Assembly: GCA_937890735.1 (NCBI GenBank)
Contig: CALACZ010000187.1
Location: 1-8,366 of the forward strand
Origin: an uncultured Bacillota bacterium
GTDB taxonomy: Bacteria > Bacillota > Clostridia > Oscillospirales > Oscillospiraceae
Reading direction: 5' to 3'
DNA length: 8,366 bases
Part shown: one piece after another, positions 1 to 5,892 of the stretch
Position numbering within the stretch: position 1 is the stretch's first letter
Layout of the letters: each line of letters begins with the position of its first letter
Notes under the pieces: model-generated
What the model was told of the DNA's origin: nothing
The model's input: only the letters and a program-made list of their open reading frames with translations
Database searches by the model: none
Made by a program: the position numbers and the translations under genes

Positions 1-768
1 GTCGTGCACGATCTCCGTGGACGGCACAATGGCGTGTTCGGGCCAGTCGCTCGCGTCCATGTTTTCGATGACGCGCTTCGTAACGTGCGCGGGCGCGCCG
101 TCCAGCGGCTCGATGGCGGCAAGCGTCCCGTCGGGGTTGTAGCTGTGGCGGTACAGCGACGGCACATACACGCCGTCAATTTTGCAGACCTGCCGCAGAA
201 ATTCCGCCTTCGTCCAACCCTCGCGCTTTGCCGTGCGGTAGAGCGTGAGGATCTCGGGCGTCATCTCCTCGCCTTCGCCGATGGAGAAAAAGTCGATAAA
301 ATCCGCCAGCGGCTCGGGATTCACCGTGCACACGCCGCCCGCGAACACGAGGTTGTGAAGCCCCTCGCGCTCCGACGCCAGCTTCGGCACGCCCGCCAGC
401 TCCAGCATATTGAGCACATTCGTGTAGCTCATCTCATAGCCGAGCGTAAAGGCGATGAGGTCAAAGTCGCGCACGGGGTCTTTGCTCTCCAGCGCGTAGA
501 GCGGGATGCCGTTTTCGCGCATCGCCTGTTCCATATCGCCCCAGGGCGCGAACACGCGCTCGCACCACACGCCGGGCAGTTTGTTCATCACGTCGTAGAG
601 AATGCGCATTCCGATGTTGGACATCCCGATCTCGTAGGTGTCGGGGAAGCAGAACGCCACGCGCAGATCGACCTCACGCTTGTCTTTGATGATCTCGTTA
701 TACTCCCCGCCGACGTAGCGCGCGGGCTTTTGTACGCTTTGCAGAATGCGGTGCAGCTTGTCAGTCAT
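1..768 (-). CDS. TIGR03960-type B12-binding domain / radical SAM protein, N-terminal part (cut by window edge)
   Basis: The minus strand is open from an ATG at 768 to the window edge, giving 256 residues that begin MTDKLHRILQSVQKPARYVG. The segment contains the family-like stretches GGEYNEIIKDK, FCFPDTYEIGMSN and FAGGVCTVNPEPLADFIDFF and reads as the B12-binding-like N-terminal region of the TIGR03960 family. These proteins are usually about 600 residues. The radical SAM CxxxCxxC cluster is not in this piece and should lie just beyond the left edge, so the gene is cut by the window rather than broken. Family members have no settled reaction; many sit beside a DUF2344 protein, RNase G and rplU. 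Here the gene follows an M50 protease gene by 37 bp, probably in one transcript. An in-frame TGA lies 12 bp upstream, so 768 is the first in-frame ATG. Its ribosome site (TGAGG, about 10 bp away) is weak, and a stronger one lies further upstream before a three-codon frame. Confidence 0.92.
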   Translation of the reverse strand, partial: MTDKLHRILQSVQKPARYVGGEYNEIIKDKREVDLRVAFCFPDTYEIGMSNIGMRILYDVMNKLPGVWCERVFAPWGDMEQAMRENGIPLYALESKDPVRDFDLIAFTLGYEMSYTNVLNMLELAGVPKLASEREGLHNLVFAGGVCTVNPEPLADFIDFFSIGEGEEMTPEILTLYRTAKREGWTKAEFLRQVCKIDGVYVPSLYRHSYNPDGTLAAIEPLDGAPAHVTKRVIENMDASDWPEHAIVPSTEIVHD

Positions 769-805
769 GTGCGGTAAGCCTCATTCGTTCATAGTCCCCT
801 TTATT

Positions 806-1381
806 TTATCCTTTTTTCAGCCGAAAAGCAACCGTTTTTCCATCGCGCGCCCGCAAAAGCCGCGCCGCCGGTATCAGCGCAGGCAGCAGCACCCACAGCC
901 CCGTTTGCAGCCGCCACGCCGCCCACAGCCCCAGCGCCAGCAGCGCCGCGCAGCAGAAAAGCCCCGCAAGAAGCTCCCACCGCCGCGCCGCGCGCGTGTT
1001 CCGCAGCGCCAGCCGCAGCAGCCGCCCGCCGTCCAGCGGGAAAATGGGCAGCAGATTGAACGCTCCCAGCGCCAGACTCACGCCCGCAAATTCCGGCAGT
1101 TTTCGCAGAAACAGCCCCGCGCACAAGAGATTTGCCGCCGGACCTGCCAGCGCGCACAGCGCCTCCGCTCCCGGCGGCAGCGGCGCGGTCTGAATTTGCA
1201 CATCGCCAAAGCCGAGCATGATGCGCTGGAGCTGCCCGCGCAGCCCCCACAGCGCCAGCAGGTGCCCGCCCTCATGCAGCGCCGCGGCGGCAAGATACGG
1301 GAAAAACAGCCCCGCCGTGTCAAAATACGCCAGCGCCAGCACAAAGAGCGCAAAGCCGGGGCGGACGTCAATCCGCCGCAT
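806..1381 (-). CDS. M50 family (SpoIVFB-like) membrane metalloprotease
   Basis: This is a 191-residue, strongly hydrophobic protein. Its zinc-binding motif HEGGH is at residues 36-40 inside an early membrane segment. An AGPAAN motif follows at 79-84, and the third ligand region NLLPIFPLDGGR is at 109-120, with Asp117 the likely metal ligand. These are the hallmark elements of site-2 intramembrane proteases. The C-terminal third contains two more probable membrane spans and a short basic tail. By size and motif order it matches the short SpoIVFB branch, which in Bacillus cleaves pro-sigma-K at the forespore membrane; no CBS domain is present. Its start overlaps the preceding small membrane-protein gene by 14 bp, which implies translational coupling, and the radical SAM gene follows. 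A true SpoIVFB role is inferred from motifs and context and not proven. A housekeeping M50 protease remains possible. Confidence 0.92.
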   Translation of the reverse strand: MRRIDVRPGFALFVLALAYFDTAGLFFPYLAAAALHEGGHLLALWGLRGQLQRIMLGFGDVQIQTAPLPPGAEALCALAGPAANLLCAGLFLRKLPEFAGVSLALGAFNLLPIFPLDGGRLLRLALRNTRAARRWELLAGLFCCAALLALGLWAAWRLQTGLWVLLPALIPAARLLRARDGKTVAFRLKKG

Positions 1382-1640
1382 CGGTCAGAATTTCCACCGA
1401 GCCCGCGAACGCCTCCCGTACGCCGCCGCCGCTCCGCAGCGCGTCCGTAAACGCGGAAAACGCCTGTACGGCGGGGCTGTCCGCTGCGCCCGCGACGATG
1501 CGCCGCACCGCAGCAGTCAGGCGCGGGCAGCAGGTGCTGCATGTCAGCGCCAGCAGCGCCGCCGCGCCCAGCACGCCAAAGCGTGAAAGCCAGATCTTTC
1601 CCCGCGAGACCGTCTCACGATCCGTCGGTTTTTCAGTCAT
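1368..1640 (-). CDS. Small single-span membrane protein in the spoIVFA position
   Basis: This 90-residue protein starts MTEKPTDRE. It has a charged cytoplasmic N-terminus, one hydrophobic span at about residues 21-37 ending in a Cys cluster (Cys34, 37, 38), then about 50 mostly Ala-, Val- and Asp-rich residues likely outside the membrane. I chose the ATG at 1640 because GGGGTG (1647-1652) sits 6 bp upstream. A GTG at 1649 would lie within that site, and an ATG at 1646 would be too close to it. The stop overlaps the M50 protease start, so the two are coupled. In sporulating Firmicutes this slot holds SpoIVFA, a membrane partner of SpoIVFB that usually carries an M23 peptidase-like domain. No such domain is present here. 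A role as partner or regulator of the M50 protease is inferred from position and topology only; I do not recognise the sequence itself. Confidence 0.62.
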   Translation of the reverse strand: MTEKPTDRETVSRGKIWLSRFGVLGAAALLALTCSTCCPRLTAAVRRIVAGAADSPAVQAFSAFTDALRSGGGVREAFAGSVEILTDAAD

Positions 1641-1646
1641 CGTCAT

Positions 1647-1652
1647 CACCCC
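1647..1652 (-). promoter_or_regulatory. Ribosome binding site deciding the small membrane protein start
   Basis: GGGGTG lies 6 bp upstream of the ATG at 1640. It overlaps the alternative GTG at 1649 and touches the ATG at 1646, so the third candidate start is favoured. Confidence 0.5.
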
Positions 1653-1698
1653 GGTTCAGATATATGTGTCCCGGGCAGATAAAAATACAGATTTTTAC

Positions 1699-1727
1699 TG
1701 TACTTTTCGGGAATGCTTTGCTATAAT
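1699..1727 (+). promoter_or_regulatory. Extended -10 promoter of argS
   Basis: A perfect TATAAT at 1722-1727 is preceded by TG one base upstream (TGCTATAAT), forming an extended -10 element. The -35 position 17 bp away is weak (TGTACT, 1699-1704), as is usual when the extended element is present. Transcription would start near 1734, giving a leader of only about 30 bases before the argS start. That leaves no room for a T-box riboswitch. Confidence 0.75.
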
Positions 1728-1765
1728 CAACACAATAAAATAACATACAAAGGAAGAAGAAATTT

Positions 1766-3520
1766 ATGGATCAACTTGCCGATCTGATCTCCCGGCAGCT
1801 TGCGGGAGCGTTCGAGCGCGCCGGATATGGCGACGCGGACGCGCGGGCGACGCTTTCCAACCGCCCCGATCTGTGTGAATATCAGTGCAACGGCGCGCTG
1901 CCCGCGGCGAAGCGCTACCACAAAGCGCCCATCCAGATCGCGCAGGCGGCGGCGGAGCTGTCCGGCTGCGAACTGTTTGAACGCGTGGAGGCGGTGAACC
2001 CCGGCTTTCTCAACATGAAGCTCAGCGGCGCATTTTTGGCGCAGTACCTGACCGAAATGGCGGAAAGCGACCGCCTTGGTGTGCCCGCAGAGCCGACGCC
2101 CAAGACCATCGTCCTCGATTACGGCGGACCGAACGTGGCAAAGCCGCTGCACATCGGGCATCTGCGCAGCGCCATCATCGGCGAGAGCGTCAAGCGCATC
2201 GACCGCTGGTTCGGAAATAAGGTCATCGGCGATATTCATCTCGGCGACTGGGGACTCCAGATGGGTCTCATCATCGCCCAGCTTCAGGACGATCAGCCGG
2301 ACCTGCCGTATTTTGACGACAGCTTCACTGGCGACTACCCCGAGACCGCGCCGTTTACCATCTCGGAGCTCGAAAAGATCTATCCCGCCGCCAGCGCCCG
2401 CAGTAAAGAGGACGAAGCCTTTGCCGCCCGCGCGCACGACGCGACGTATCAGCTCCAGAGCGGCAAGCGCGGCTACCGCGCCCTCTGGCGGCATATCCTG
2501 AACGTGTCTGTCGCCGATATGAAGCGCAACTACGAAAAGCTGGACGTGCATTTTGACGTGTGGCTCGGCGAGAGCGACGCGCAGCCGTATATCCCCAAAA
2601 TGCTGAAGATCGTGGAGGAGAAGCATCTCGCCGTGCGCTCCGAGGGCGCGCTGGTCGTGCCCGTGCAGGAGGATACCGACACGAAGGACATCCCGCCCTG
2701 CATCCTCGTCAAGTCCGACGGCGCGACGCTGTATGCCACGACCGATCTTGCGACCATTTTGCAGCGCGAGGAGGACTTCCACCCCGACCGCATCTTCTAC
2801 CTGACCGACAAGCGCCAGAACCTGCACTTTGAGCAGGTGTTCCGCGTGGCACGCAAGGCAAAGCTCGTCCCGGATACAACGGAGCTTCAGCACGTCGGCT
2901 TCGGCACGATGAACGGCAAGGACGGCAAGCCCTTTAAGACGAGAGCCGGCGGCGTGATGCGGCTGGAAACGCTCATCGCCGAAATTACGGACTTCATCCG
3001 CGAGAAGATCACCGAAAACCAGACCGTTTCTGATGACGAGCTGGAAAAGACCGCCGGCATGATCGCCCTTGCGGCGCTCAAATACGGCGACCTCAGCAAC
3101 CTCGCGACCAAGGACTATGTGTTCGACCTTGACCGCTTTGCCTCGTTTGAGGGCAATACAGGACCGTATATCCTCTACACTATCGTGCGCATCAAGTCGA
3201 TTTTGGCGAAGTACGACGGCGATGTATCGCAGGCAAAGCTGCTCGCGCCCACATCGCAGGAGCAGAAGGACCTGATGCTCGTCCTCTCGCGGCTTCAGGA
3301 CAGCCTGCTCGCGGCGTACCGCGACTCGCTGCCGAACGTCATCTGCGCGTATATCTACGAGCTGGCGGGCGCGGCGAACAAGTTCTACCACGACGTGCGC
3401 ATCATCACCGAGCCCGACCCCGCGCAAAAGGCGAGCTACGTTGCCCTCATGACCCTCACCCGCCGCGCGCTCGAAACGTGCATTGATCTATTAGGTTTCT
3501 CCGCGCCGGACAAGATGTAA
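1766..3520 (+). CDS. argS: Arginyl-tRNA synthetase
   Basis: The 584-residue product joins arginine to tRNA-Arg using ATP in the cytoplasm. It is a class I synthetase. The N-terminal 110 or so residues form the ArgRS-specific tRNA-binding domain. The signature YGGPNVAKPLHIGHLRSA includes HIGH at residues 129-132. The second class I motif is the KMSKS-less type, GKDGKPFKTRAGG, from residue 384, as in Escherichia coli ArgRS. The C-terminal DALR anticodon-binding domain runs from about residue 455 and ends with the typical GFSAPDKM. The length is normal for the family and nothing is missing. The start is supported by AAAGGAAG about 9 bp upstream. It is transcribed alone from an extended -10 promoter and ends at a hairpin terminator shared with the convergent operon. 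No T-box leader is present. Confidence 0.98.
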   Translation: MDQLADLISRQLAGAFERAGYGDADARATLSNRPDLCEYQCNGALPAAKRYHKAPIQIAQAAAELSGCELFERVEAVNPGFLNMKLSGAFLAQYLTEMAESDRLGVPAEPTPKTIVLDYGGPNVAKPLHIGHLRSAIIGESVKRIDRWFGNKVIGDIHLGDWGLQMGLIIAQLQDDQPDLPYFDDSFTGDYPETAPFTISELEKIYPAASARSKEDEAFAARAHDATYQLQSGKRGYRALWRHILNVSVADMKRNYEKLDVHFDVWLGESDAQPYIPKMLKIVEEKHLAVRSEGALVVPVQEDTDTKDIPPCILVKSDGATLYATTDLATILQREEDFHPDRIFYLTDKRQNLHFEQVFRVARKAKLVPDTTELQHVGFGTMNGKDGKPFKTRAGGVMRLETLIAEITDFIREKITENQTVSDDELEKTAGMIALAALKYGDLSNLATKDYVFDLDRFASFEGNTGPYILYTIVRIKSILAKYDGDVSQAKLLAPTSQEQKDLMLVLSRLQDSLLAAYRDSLPNVICAYIYELAGAANKFYHDVRIITEPDPAQKASYVALMTLTRRALETCIDLLGFSAPDKM

Positions 3521-3528
3521 AAAACGCC

Positions 3529-3560
3529 CCCCGCCCGGAAGCACCGGGCGGGGAATTTTT
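3529..3560. terminator. Bidirectional intrinsic terminator between argS and the DUF2442 gene
   Basis: The arms CCCCGCCCGG (3529-3538) and CCGGGCGGGG (3544-3553) form a perfect 10-bp GC stem with a 5-base loop, AAGCA. On the plus strand AATTTTT follows, just after the argS stop. On the minus strand the stem is followed by GGGCGTTTTTTAC, so the same hairpin can end the convergent DUF4160-DUF2442 transcript. Confidence 0.9.
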
Positions 3561-3565
3561 GTGAT

Positions 3566-3997
3566 TCAGTTTGGCTGTCCATATTCTCGCAGCATGGCGG
3601 AGCGGGTGACGACCCATTGCTTGCCGAATTTCATCACGTCCAGACCGGGGCGGAGCTTGCCGTACTGCACAGCTTTGCGCAGCGTGCTCTCGCTCAGACC
3701 CCACAACCCGGTCGCGTCCATAAATGACAGCAGCCCGTCAAACGGTGTCTGCGCAGGCTCACCGTGCGCCCACAGCTCGGCGGCGTCGAGATCAATATCG
3801 TCATTCCACGAAATGCCGTAGCCGCCGGGATCGACGCCCACCTGTTCAAACAGCCCGGGAATGTCCCGCAGAGGCTCAAAAACCGGGTACTGCGCAAACA
3901 GCGGCTTCATATCATACTGCTTTGCCGTGCCGTCGGAAAAGACCGCCAGCAGACGAAAGCCCGGCAGCGGCGAAACGGCGTTCAGCTTGTGAAACAT
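3566..3997 (-). CDS. DUF2442 protein fused to a C-terminal helix-turn-helix-like domain (antitoxin-like)
   Basis: The 143-residue product has two parts. Residues 1 to about 80 match the DUF2442 pattern: LLAVFSDGTAKQYDMKPLF, then GGYGISWNDDIDLDAAELW. Residues about 85-143 form a small DNA-binding-like domain, with SESTLRKAVQYGKLRPG as a probable helix-turn-helix and KFGKQWVVTRSAMLREYG as a wing-like end. Similar short domains occur as stand-alone helix-turn-helix proteins in Firmicutes. It lies 22 bp after the DUF4160 gene in the same operon, with its own ribosome site AGGGGGAA 5 bp before the ATG. DUF2442 and DUF4160 genes are often adjacent and have been considered toxin-antitoxin-like. The fused DNA-binding end suggests this protein represses its own promoter at the palindrome upstream of the operon. 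That role is inferred; the domain calls come from sequence pattern alone. Confidence 0.88.
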   Translation of the reverse strand: MFHKLNAVSPLPGFRLLAVFSDGTAKQYDMKPLFAQYPVFEPLRDIPGLFEQVGVDPGGYGISWNDDIDLDAAELWAHGEPAQTPFDGLLSFMDATGLWGLSESTLRKAVQYGKLRPGLDVMKFGKQWVVTRSAMLREYGQPN

Positions 3998-4019
3998 TTT
4001 TATTCCCCCTTTCCGAGGA

Positions 4020-4274
4020 TCACTGCAGCGGCGGAAGCCTTTTGAACACCTGCGTGCGCCACATTTCCAGCAGCTCCGCCTGATACGCCGCTGTCCATTC
4101 CAGCGCCATGGCGGCGGCTTTGGCGGGCAGATCGCTCTCCAGGAAGGAAAGCGTTTGCAGATCGATCATACCGTTATACTCCCCGTAAAGAACATGGATA
4201 TGCGGCGGATTGTGCTCGCTGCCGAGCAGATACATTTTTACGACCATGCCATAAAATCGCGCGATCACAGGCAT
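4020..4274 (-). CDS. DUF4160 domain protein (toxin-like partner)
   Basis: The 84-residue single-domain product starts MPVIARFYGMVV. It carries the typical DUF4160 features: an early NPPHIHVLYGEY motif with the conserved His pair (PHIH), then an acidic/hydrophobic stretch, LESDLPAKAAAMALEW, and the ending FKRLPPLQ. The length is normal for the family. I chose the ATG at 4274 because AAAGGGG (4283-4289) sits 8 bp upstream. A start at 4307 would place the first codon inside the operator-promoter region. It is the first gene of an operon with the DUF2442/helix-turn-helix gene. The biochemical activity of DUF4160 is not established as far as I know. The pairing, small size and self-regulation-like promoter suggest a toxin-antitoxin-like module, with this protein as the more likely effector. 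Confidence 0.92.
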   Translation of the reverse strand: MPVIARFYGMVVKMYLLGSEHNPPHIHVLYGEYNGMIDLQTLSFLESDLPAKAAAMALEWTAAYQAELLEMWRTQVFKRLPPLQ

Positions 4275-4282
4275 ATGATCAT

Positions 4283-4289
4283 CCCCTTT
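4283..4289 (-). promoter_or_regulatory. Ribosome binding site deciding the DUF4160 start
   Basis: AAAGGGG lies 8 bp before the ATG at 4274 and downstream of the predicted transcription start near 4291. An upstream start at 4307 would lie before the transcript begins. Confidence 0.7.
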
Positions 4290-4297
4290 CTGAGTCC

Positions 4298-4323
4298 ACA
4301 ATATCACGATACCGTGATATTGT
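4298..4323. promoter_or_regulatory. Perfect palindrome overlapping the promoter, likely operator
   Basis: The arms ACAATATCACG (4298-4308) and CGTGATATTGT (4313-4323) are exact reverse complements separated by ATAC. The palindrome covers half of the -35 box, the whole spacer and all of the -10 box of the DUF4160-DUF2442 promoter. A protein bound here would block RNA polymerase. The fused helix-turn-helix domain of the second gene is the obvious candidate repressor, by inference. Confidence 0.75.
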
Positions 4324-4326
4324 CAA
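4298..4326 (-). promoter_or_regulatory. Promoter of the DUF4160-DUF2442 operon
   Basis: On the minus strand a consensus -35 TTGACA (4326-4321) is followed after exactly 17 bp by TATTGT (4303-4298), a four-of-six match to the -10 consensus. Transcription would start near 4291, leaving a short leader of about 17 bases before the DUF4160 ATG. Confidence 0.82.
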
Positions 4327-4341
4327 GGCGAAATACGCAAA

Positions 4342-4377
4342 CAAACGGGTCTGCGCCGCATGGCACAGACCCGTTTG
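4342..4377. terminator. Long stem-loop, possible terminator of the sugar-binding protein transcript
   Basis: The 12-bp arms CAAACGGGTCTG (4342-4353) and CAGACCCGTTTG (4366-4377) are perfect. Beyond one C-A mismatch, a further GCC/GGC pair closes a GCAT loop. On the minus strand the stem is followed by TTTGCGTATTTC, a poor but T-containing tail. It lies between the sugar-binding protein gene and the DUF4160 promoter, so it could end or insulate the former transcript. No T run follows on the plus strand. The terminator role is uncertain; the structure is clear. Confidence 0.5.
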
Positions 4378-4391
4378 CCAGCCCCGCACTT

Positions 4392-4416
4392 ACTGCCTTT
4401 GGTTCAGTCAGGCAGT
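4392..4416. repeat. Inverted repeat (stem-loop)
   Basis: ACTGCCT (4392-4398) and AGGCAGT (4410-4416) form a perfect 7-bp stem with an 11-base loop. It is one of three successive hairpins in the gene-free stretch between the DUF4160 promoter and the MITE-like element. No function is evident. Confidence 0.5.
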
Positions 4417-4438
4417 GCGCAGAGACTTTGGATGATCC

Positions 4439-4459
4439 CGTACCGTCGCGCACGGTACG
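4439..4459. repeat. Inverted repeat (stem-loop)
   Basis: CGTACCG (4439-4445) and CGGTACG (4453-4459) form a perfect 7-bp stem around the loop TCGCGCA. It sits 4 bp from the left end of the MITE-like element. No function is evident. Confidence 0.5.
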
Positions 4460-4463
4460 TTCA

Positions 4464-4625
4464 AGTAACCGCTGATTCAATCGGCAAGAGTCATCGGCGA
4501 GAGATTTTGCCACAAATGAAAGTTTGAAAAACGCAGGAATACTGTATGTCTTTCAAGTTTTTCAAACTGCACAGTTGGGGCAAAAGATCCGGCGATCACC
4601 GCAGGCGATTGATTCAGCGGTTACT
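4464..4625. mobile_element. MITE-like inverted-repeat element, 162 bp, no coding capacity
   Basis: The left arm (4464-4532) and right arm (4557-4625) are both 69 bases long and read toward each other. The outer 12 bases, AGTAACCGCTGA on the left, are perfect inverted repeats. After one mismatch TCAATCG also matches, and the inner 12 bases, AGTTTGAAAAAC, are again perfect. Overall about two thirds of positions pair without gaps, around a 24-base centre. This is the shape of a miniature inverted-repeat transposable element or a long folded RNA. TA dinucleotides at 4466-4467 and 4622-4623 would fit a TA-targeting transposase of the IS630/mariner type, but they lie inside the symmetrical arms, so a target duplication cannot be proven. 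The right end stops 9 bp from the stop codon of the sugar-binding protein gene. No gene is visible inside. Confidence 0.6.
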
Positions 4626-4634
4626 CAGGAGGAA

Positions 4635-5879
4635 TCAGCGATAGTACGCGTCGTAGAACTCGGAAATGTTCTCGCCCGTGACCGGGATGAGGTCGTAGCC
4701 GGTGAAGGCGGGGATGGGCGTGCCGTTTTCCACGAGGTCGATGATGAGGTTGCCCATGCCCACGCCGGACGGCGCGGAGGCAAGACCCACAAGGATGCAG
4801 CGGTCGGCGAAGTCGGGATTATTCTCCAGCAGCTCGCAGACGTCGGACATACCGCAGGTCTCGGAGATGATGACGTTCTCCATCGGGATGCCGTTTTCCT
4901 TAATGAGCGTGAACGCCGGGATGTTCAGCGAGCCCGTGCCGGAGGCGATGATCCACTTATCGACCGTGCCCTTGTTCGCCTGAAGCGTCGGAGCGAGCTT
5001 GTTTTCGATGTCGTCCGTCAGACCCGCGCCGCAGTCCAGCCACAGGATGCGGTCGTCGGGAATGCCGGGCAGCGCCTCGGTGATGGCGTCGTAATACGCC
5101 TGCGAGCGCTTGTGGATGGCTTCCACGGCAGGGGAGTCGGCGATGACGAACAGGAAGTTGCTGTAGTCGTCGCTCACGCCGTCCAGGAAGTTTTCGTCCT
5201 GAATTTTCTGCGCAGCGAGCTTGCCGGTCTCGTAGAACAGATAGTAGTCGTCCAGACCGTAGTGCGGGGAGTAGAAGCCGTAGGCGTCCGAGCCGGGGTC
5301 GTCGGTGGTGAGGTACGCGATGCCGGCGTCCTGGAGCATCGCCATCGCGTCAGGCAGCAGCGCGGTGTTGACCGGCGTCATGACCACGATGTCAAAGTCC
5401 TGGTTGATGACGTTCTGGATGCCGTCGAGCCATGCCTGCTCATCGGAGTTCGCGTCGATGAACAGATACTCGTAGCCAGCCGCCTTGACGGTCTCGCCCA
5501 GAGAGTTTGCCTTGGGCGTGAACCAGCCGCCGGAGAACTTGCAGACGAATGCGACTTTCACGACGCCGTCGGCGTTAAAGTCCTTGTAGTTGGGGTAGTT
5601 GCTGTAGTACCACAGCCCGGAAGCGTCGCTGTACTCGTAGCCGGTCAGGGGGTCGGACGCGAGCGTACCCGCCTCGCGGGCGGCTTCGGCGTCCTCTTCG
5701 CTGAGCGCTTCGCCCTCAGCGGGGGCGGCGGGGGTCTCCGCTGCCGGGGTCTCGGCGGCGGGTGCTTCCACTGCGGCGGGGGTCTCGTCCGCCGCTGCGG
5801 GTGTGCTGGCGTTGTTGGCGCACGCGGTCACTGCAAATACCATGACCAGCGCCAGAAGCAATGCGATCCATTTTTTCAT
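4635..5879 (-). CDS. Sugar ABC transporter substrate-binding lipoprotein (AraF-like periplasmic-binding family)
   Basis: The 414-residue product starts with a lipoprotein signal, MKKWIALLLALVMVFAVTAC. The lipobox is VTAC, and Cys20 is the lipidated residue. A low-complexity Ala/Pro/Glu linker follows to about residue 65, as expected for a membrane-tethered binding protein. The rest is a type I periplasmic binding fold of the Peripla_BP_4 kind. Recognisable parts are VVKVAFVCKFSGGWF, the Asp pair in TTDDPGSDAYGF, KWIIASGTGS, and a C-terminal PIPAFTGYDLIPVTGENISEF that resembles the arabinose-binding protein AraF. The ligand is therefore probably a monosaccharide, but which one cannot be told. 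The start at 5879 is set by GGAGGT 7 bp upstream; the in-frame GTG at 5894 overlaps that site. No permease or ATPase gene is in the window, so the protein is an orphan here. It is transcribed divergently from the hydrolase operon, from its own strong promoter. Confidence 0.93.
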   Translation of the reverse strand: MKKWIALLLALVMVFAVTACANNASTPAAADETPAAVEAPAAETPAAETPAAPAEGEALSEEDAEAAREAGTLASDPLTGYEYSDASGLWYYSNYPNYKDFNADGVVKVAFVCKFSGGWFTPKANSLGETVKAAGYEYLFIDANSDEQAWLDGIQNVINQDFDIVVMTPVNTALLPDAMAMLQDAGIAYLTTDDPGSDAYGFYSPHYGLDDYYLFYETGKLAAQKIQDENFLDGVSDDYSNFLFVIADSPAVEAIHKRSQAYYDAITEALPGIPDDRILWLDCGAGLTDDIENKLAPTLQANKGTVDKWIIASGTGSLNIPAFTLIKENGIPMENVIISETCGMSDVCELLENNPDFADRCILVGLASAPSGVGMGNLIIDLVENGTPIPAFTGYDLIPVTGENISEFYDAYYR

Positions 5880-5886
5880 GTTCGTA

Positions 5887-5892
5887 ACCTCC
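5887..5892 (-). promoter_or_regulatory. Ribosome binding site deciding the binding-protein start
   Basis: GGAGGT sits 7 bp before the ATG at 5879 and rules out the overlapping in-frame GTG at 5894. The protein then begins directly with its MKKW signal peptide. Confidence 0.88.

Noticed and set aside
4..777. Plus-strand open frame of 257 residues
   Set aside because: It is the antisense shadow of the radical SAM gene. The His/Arg/Ala-rich translation has no family features, while the minus strand reads as a clear TIGR03960-type protein.
746..1450. Plus-strand open frame of 234 residues, rich in Arg, Gln and Pro
   Set aside because: It is a shadow of the M50 and small membrane protein genes. 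The composition is typical of the antisense of GC-rich, Ala/Leu-rich membrane proteins.
1650..1765. Sporulation sigma-E-type promoter or T-box leader in the divergent region
   Set aside because: A CATATATC-like string near 1662-1669 only loosely resembles a sigma-E -10 box and lies too close to the ribosome site. The argS leader is about 30 bases, far too short for a T-box.
1727..3427. Minus-strand open frame of 566 residues
   Set aside because: It lies fully antisense to argS, a certain gene, and is a by-product of high GC at third codon positions.
4304..4513. Minus-strand open frame of 69 residues through the hairpin region
   Set aside because: It has no good ribosome site, spans several stem-loops and the DUF4160 promoter, and shows no protein-like pattern.
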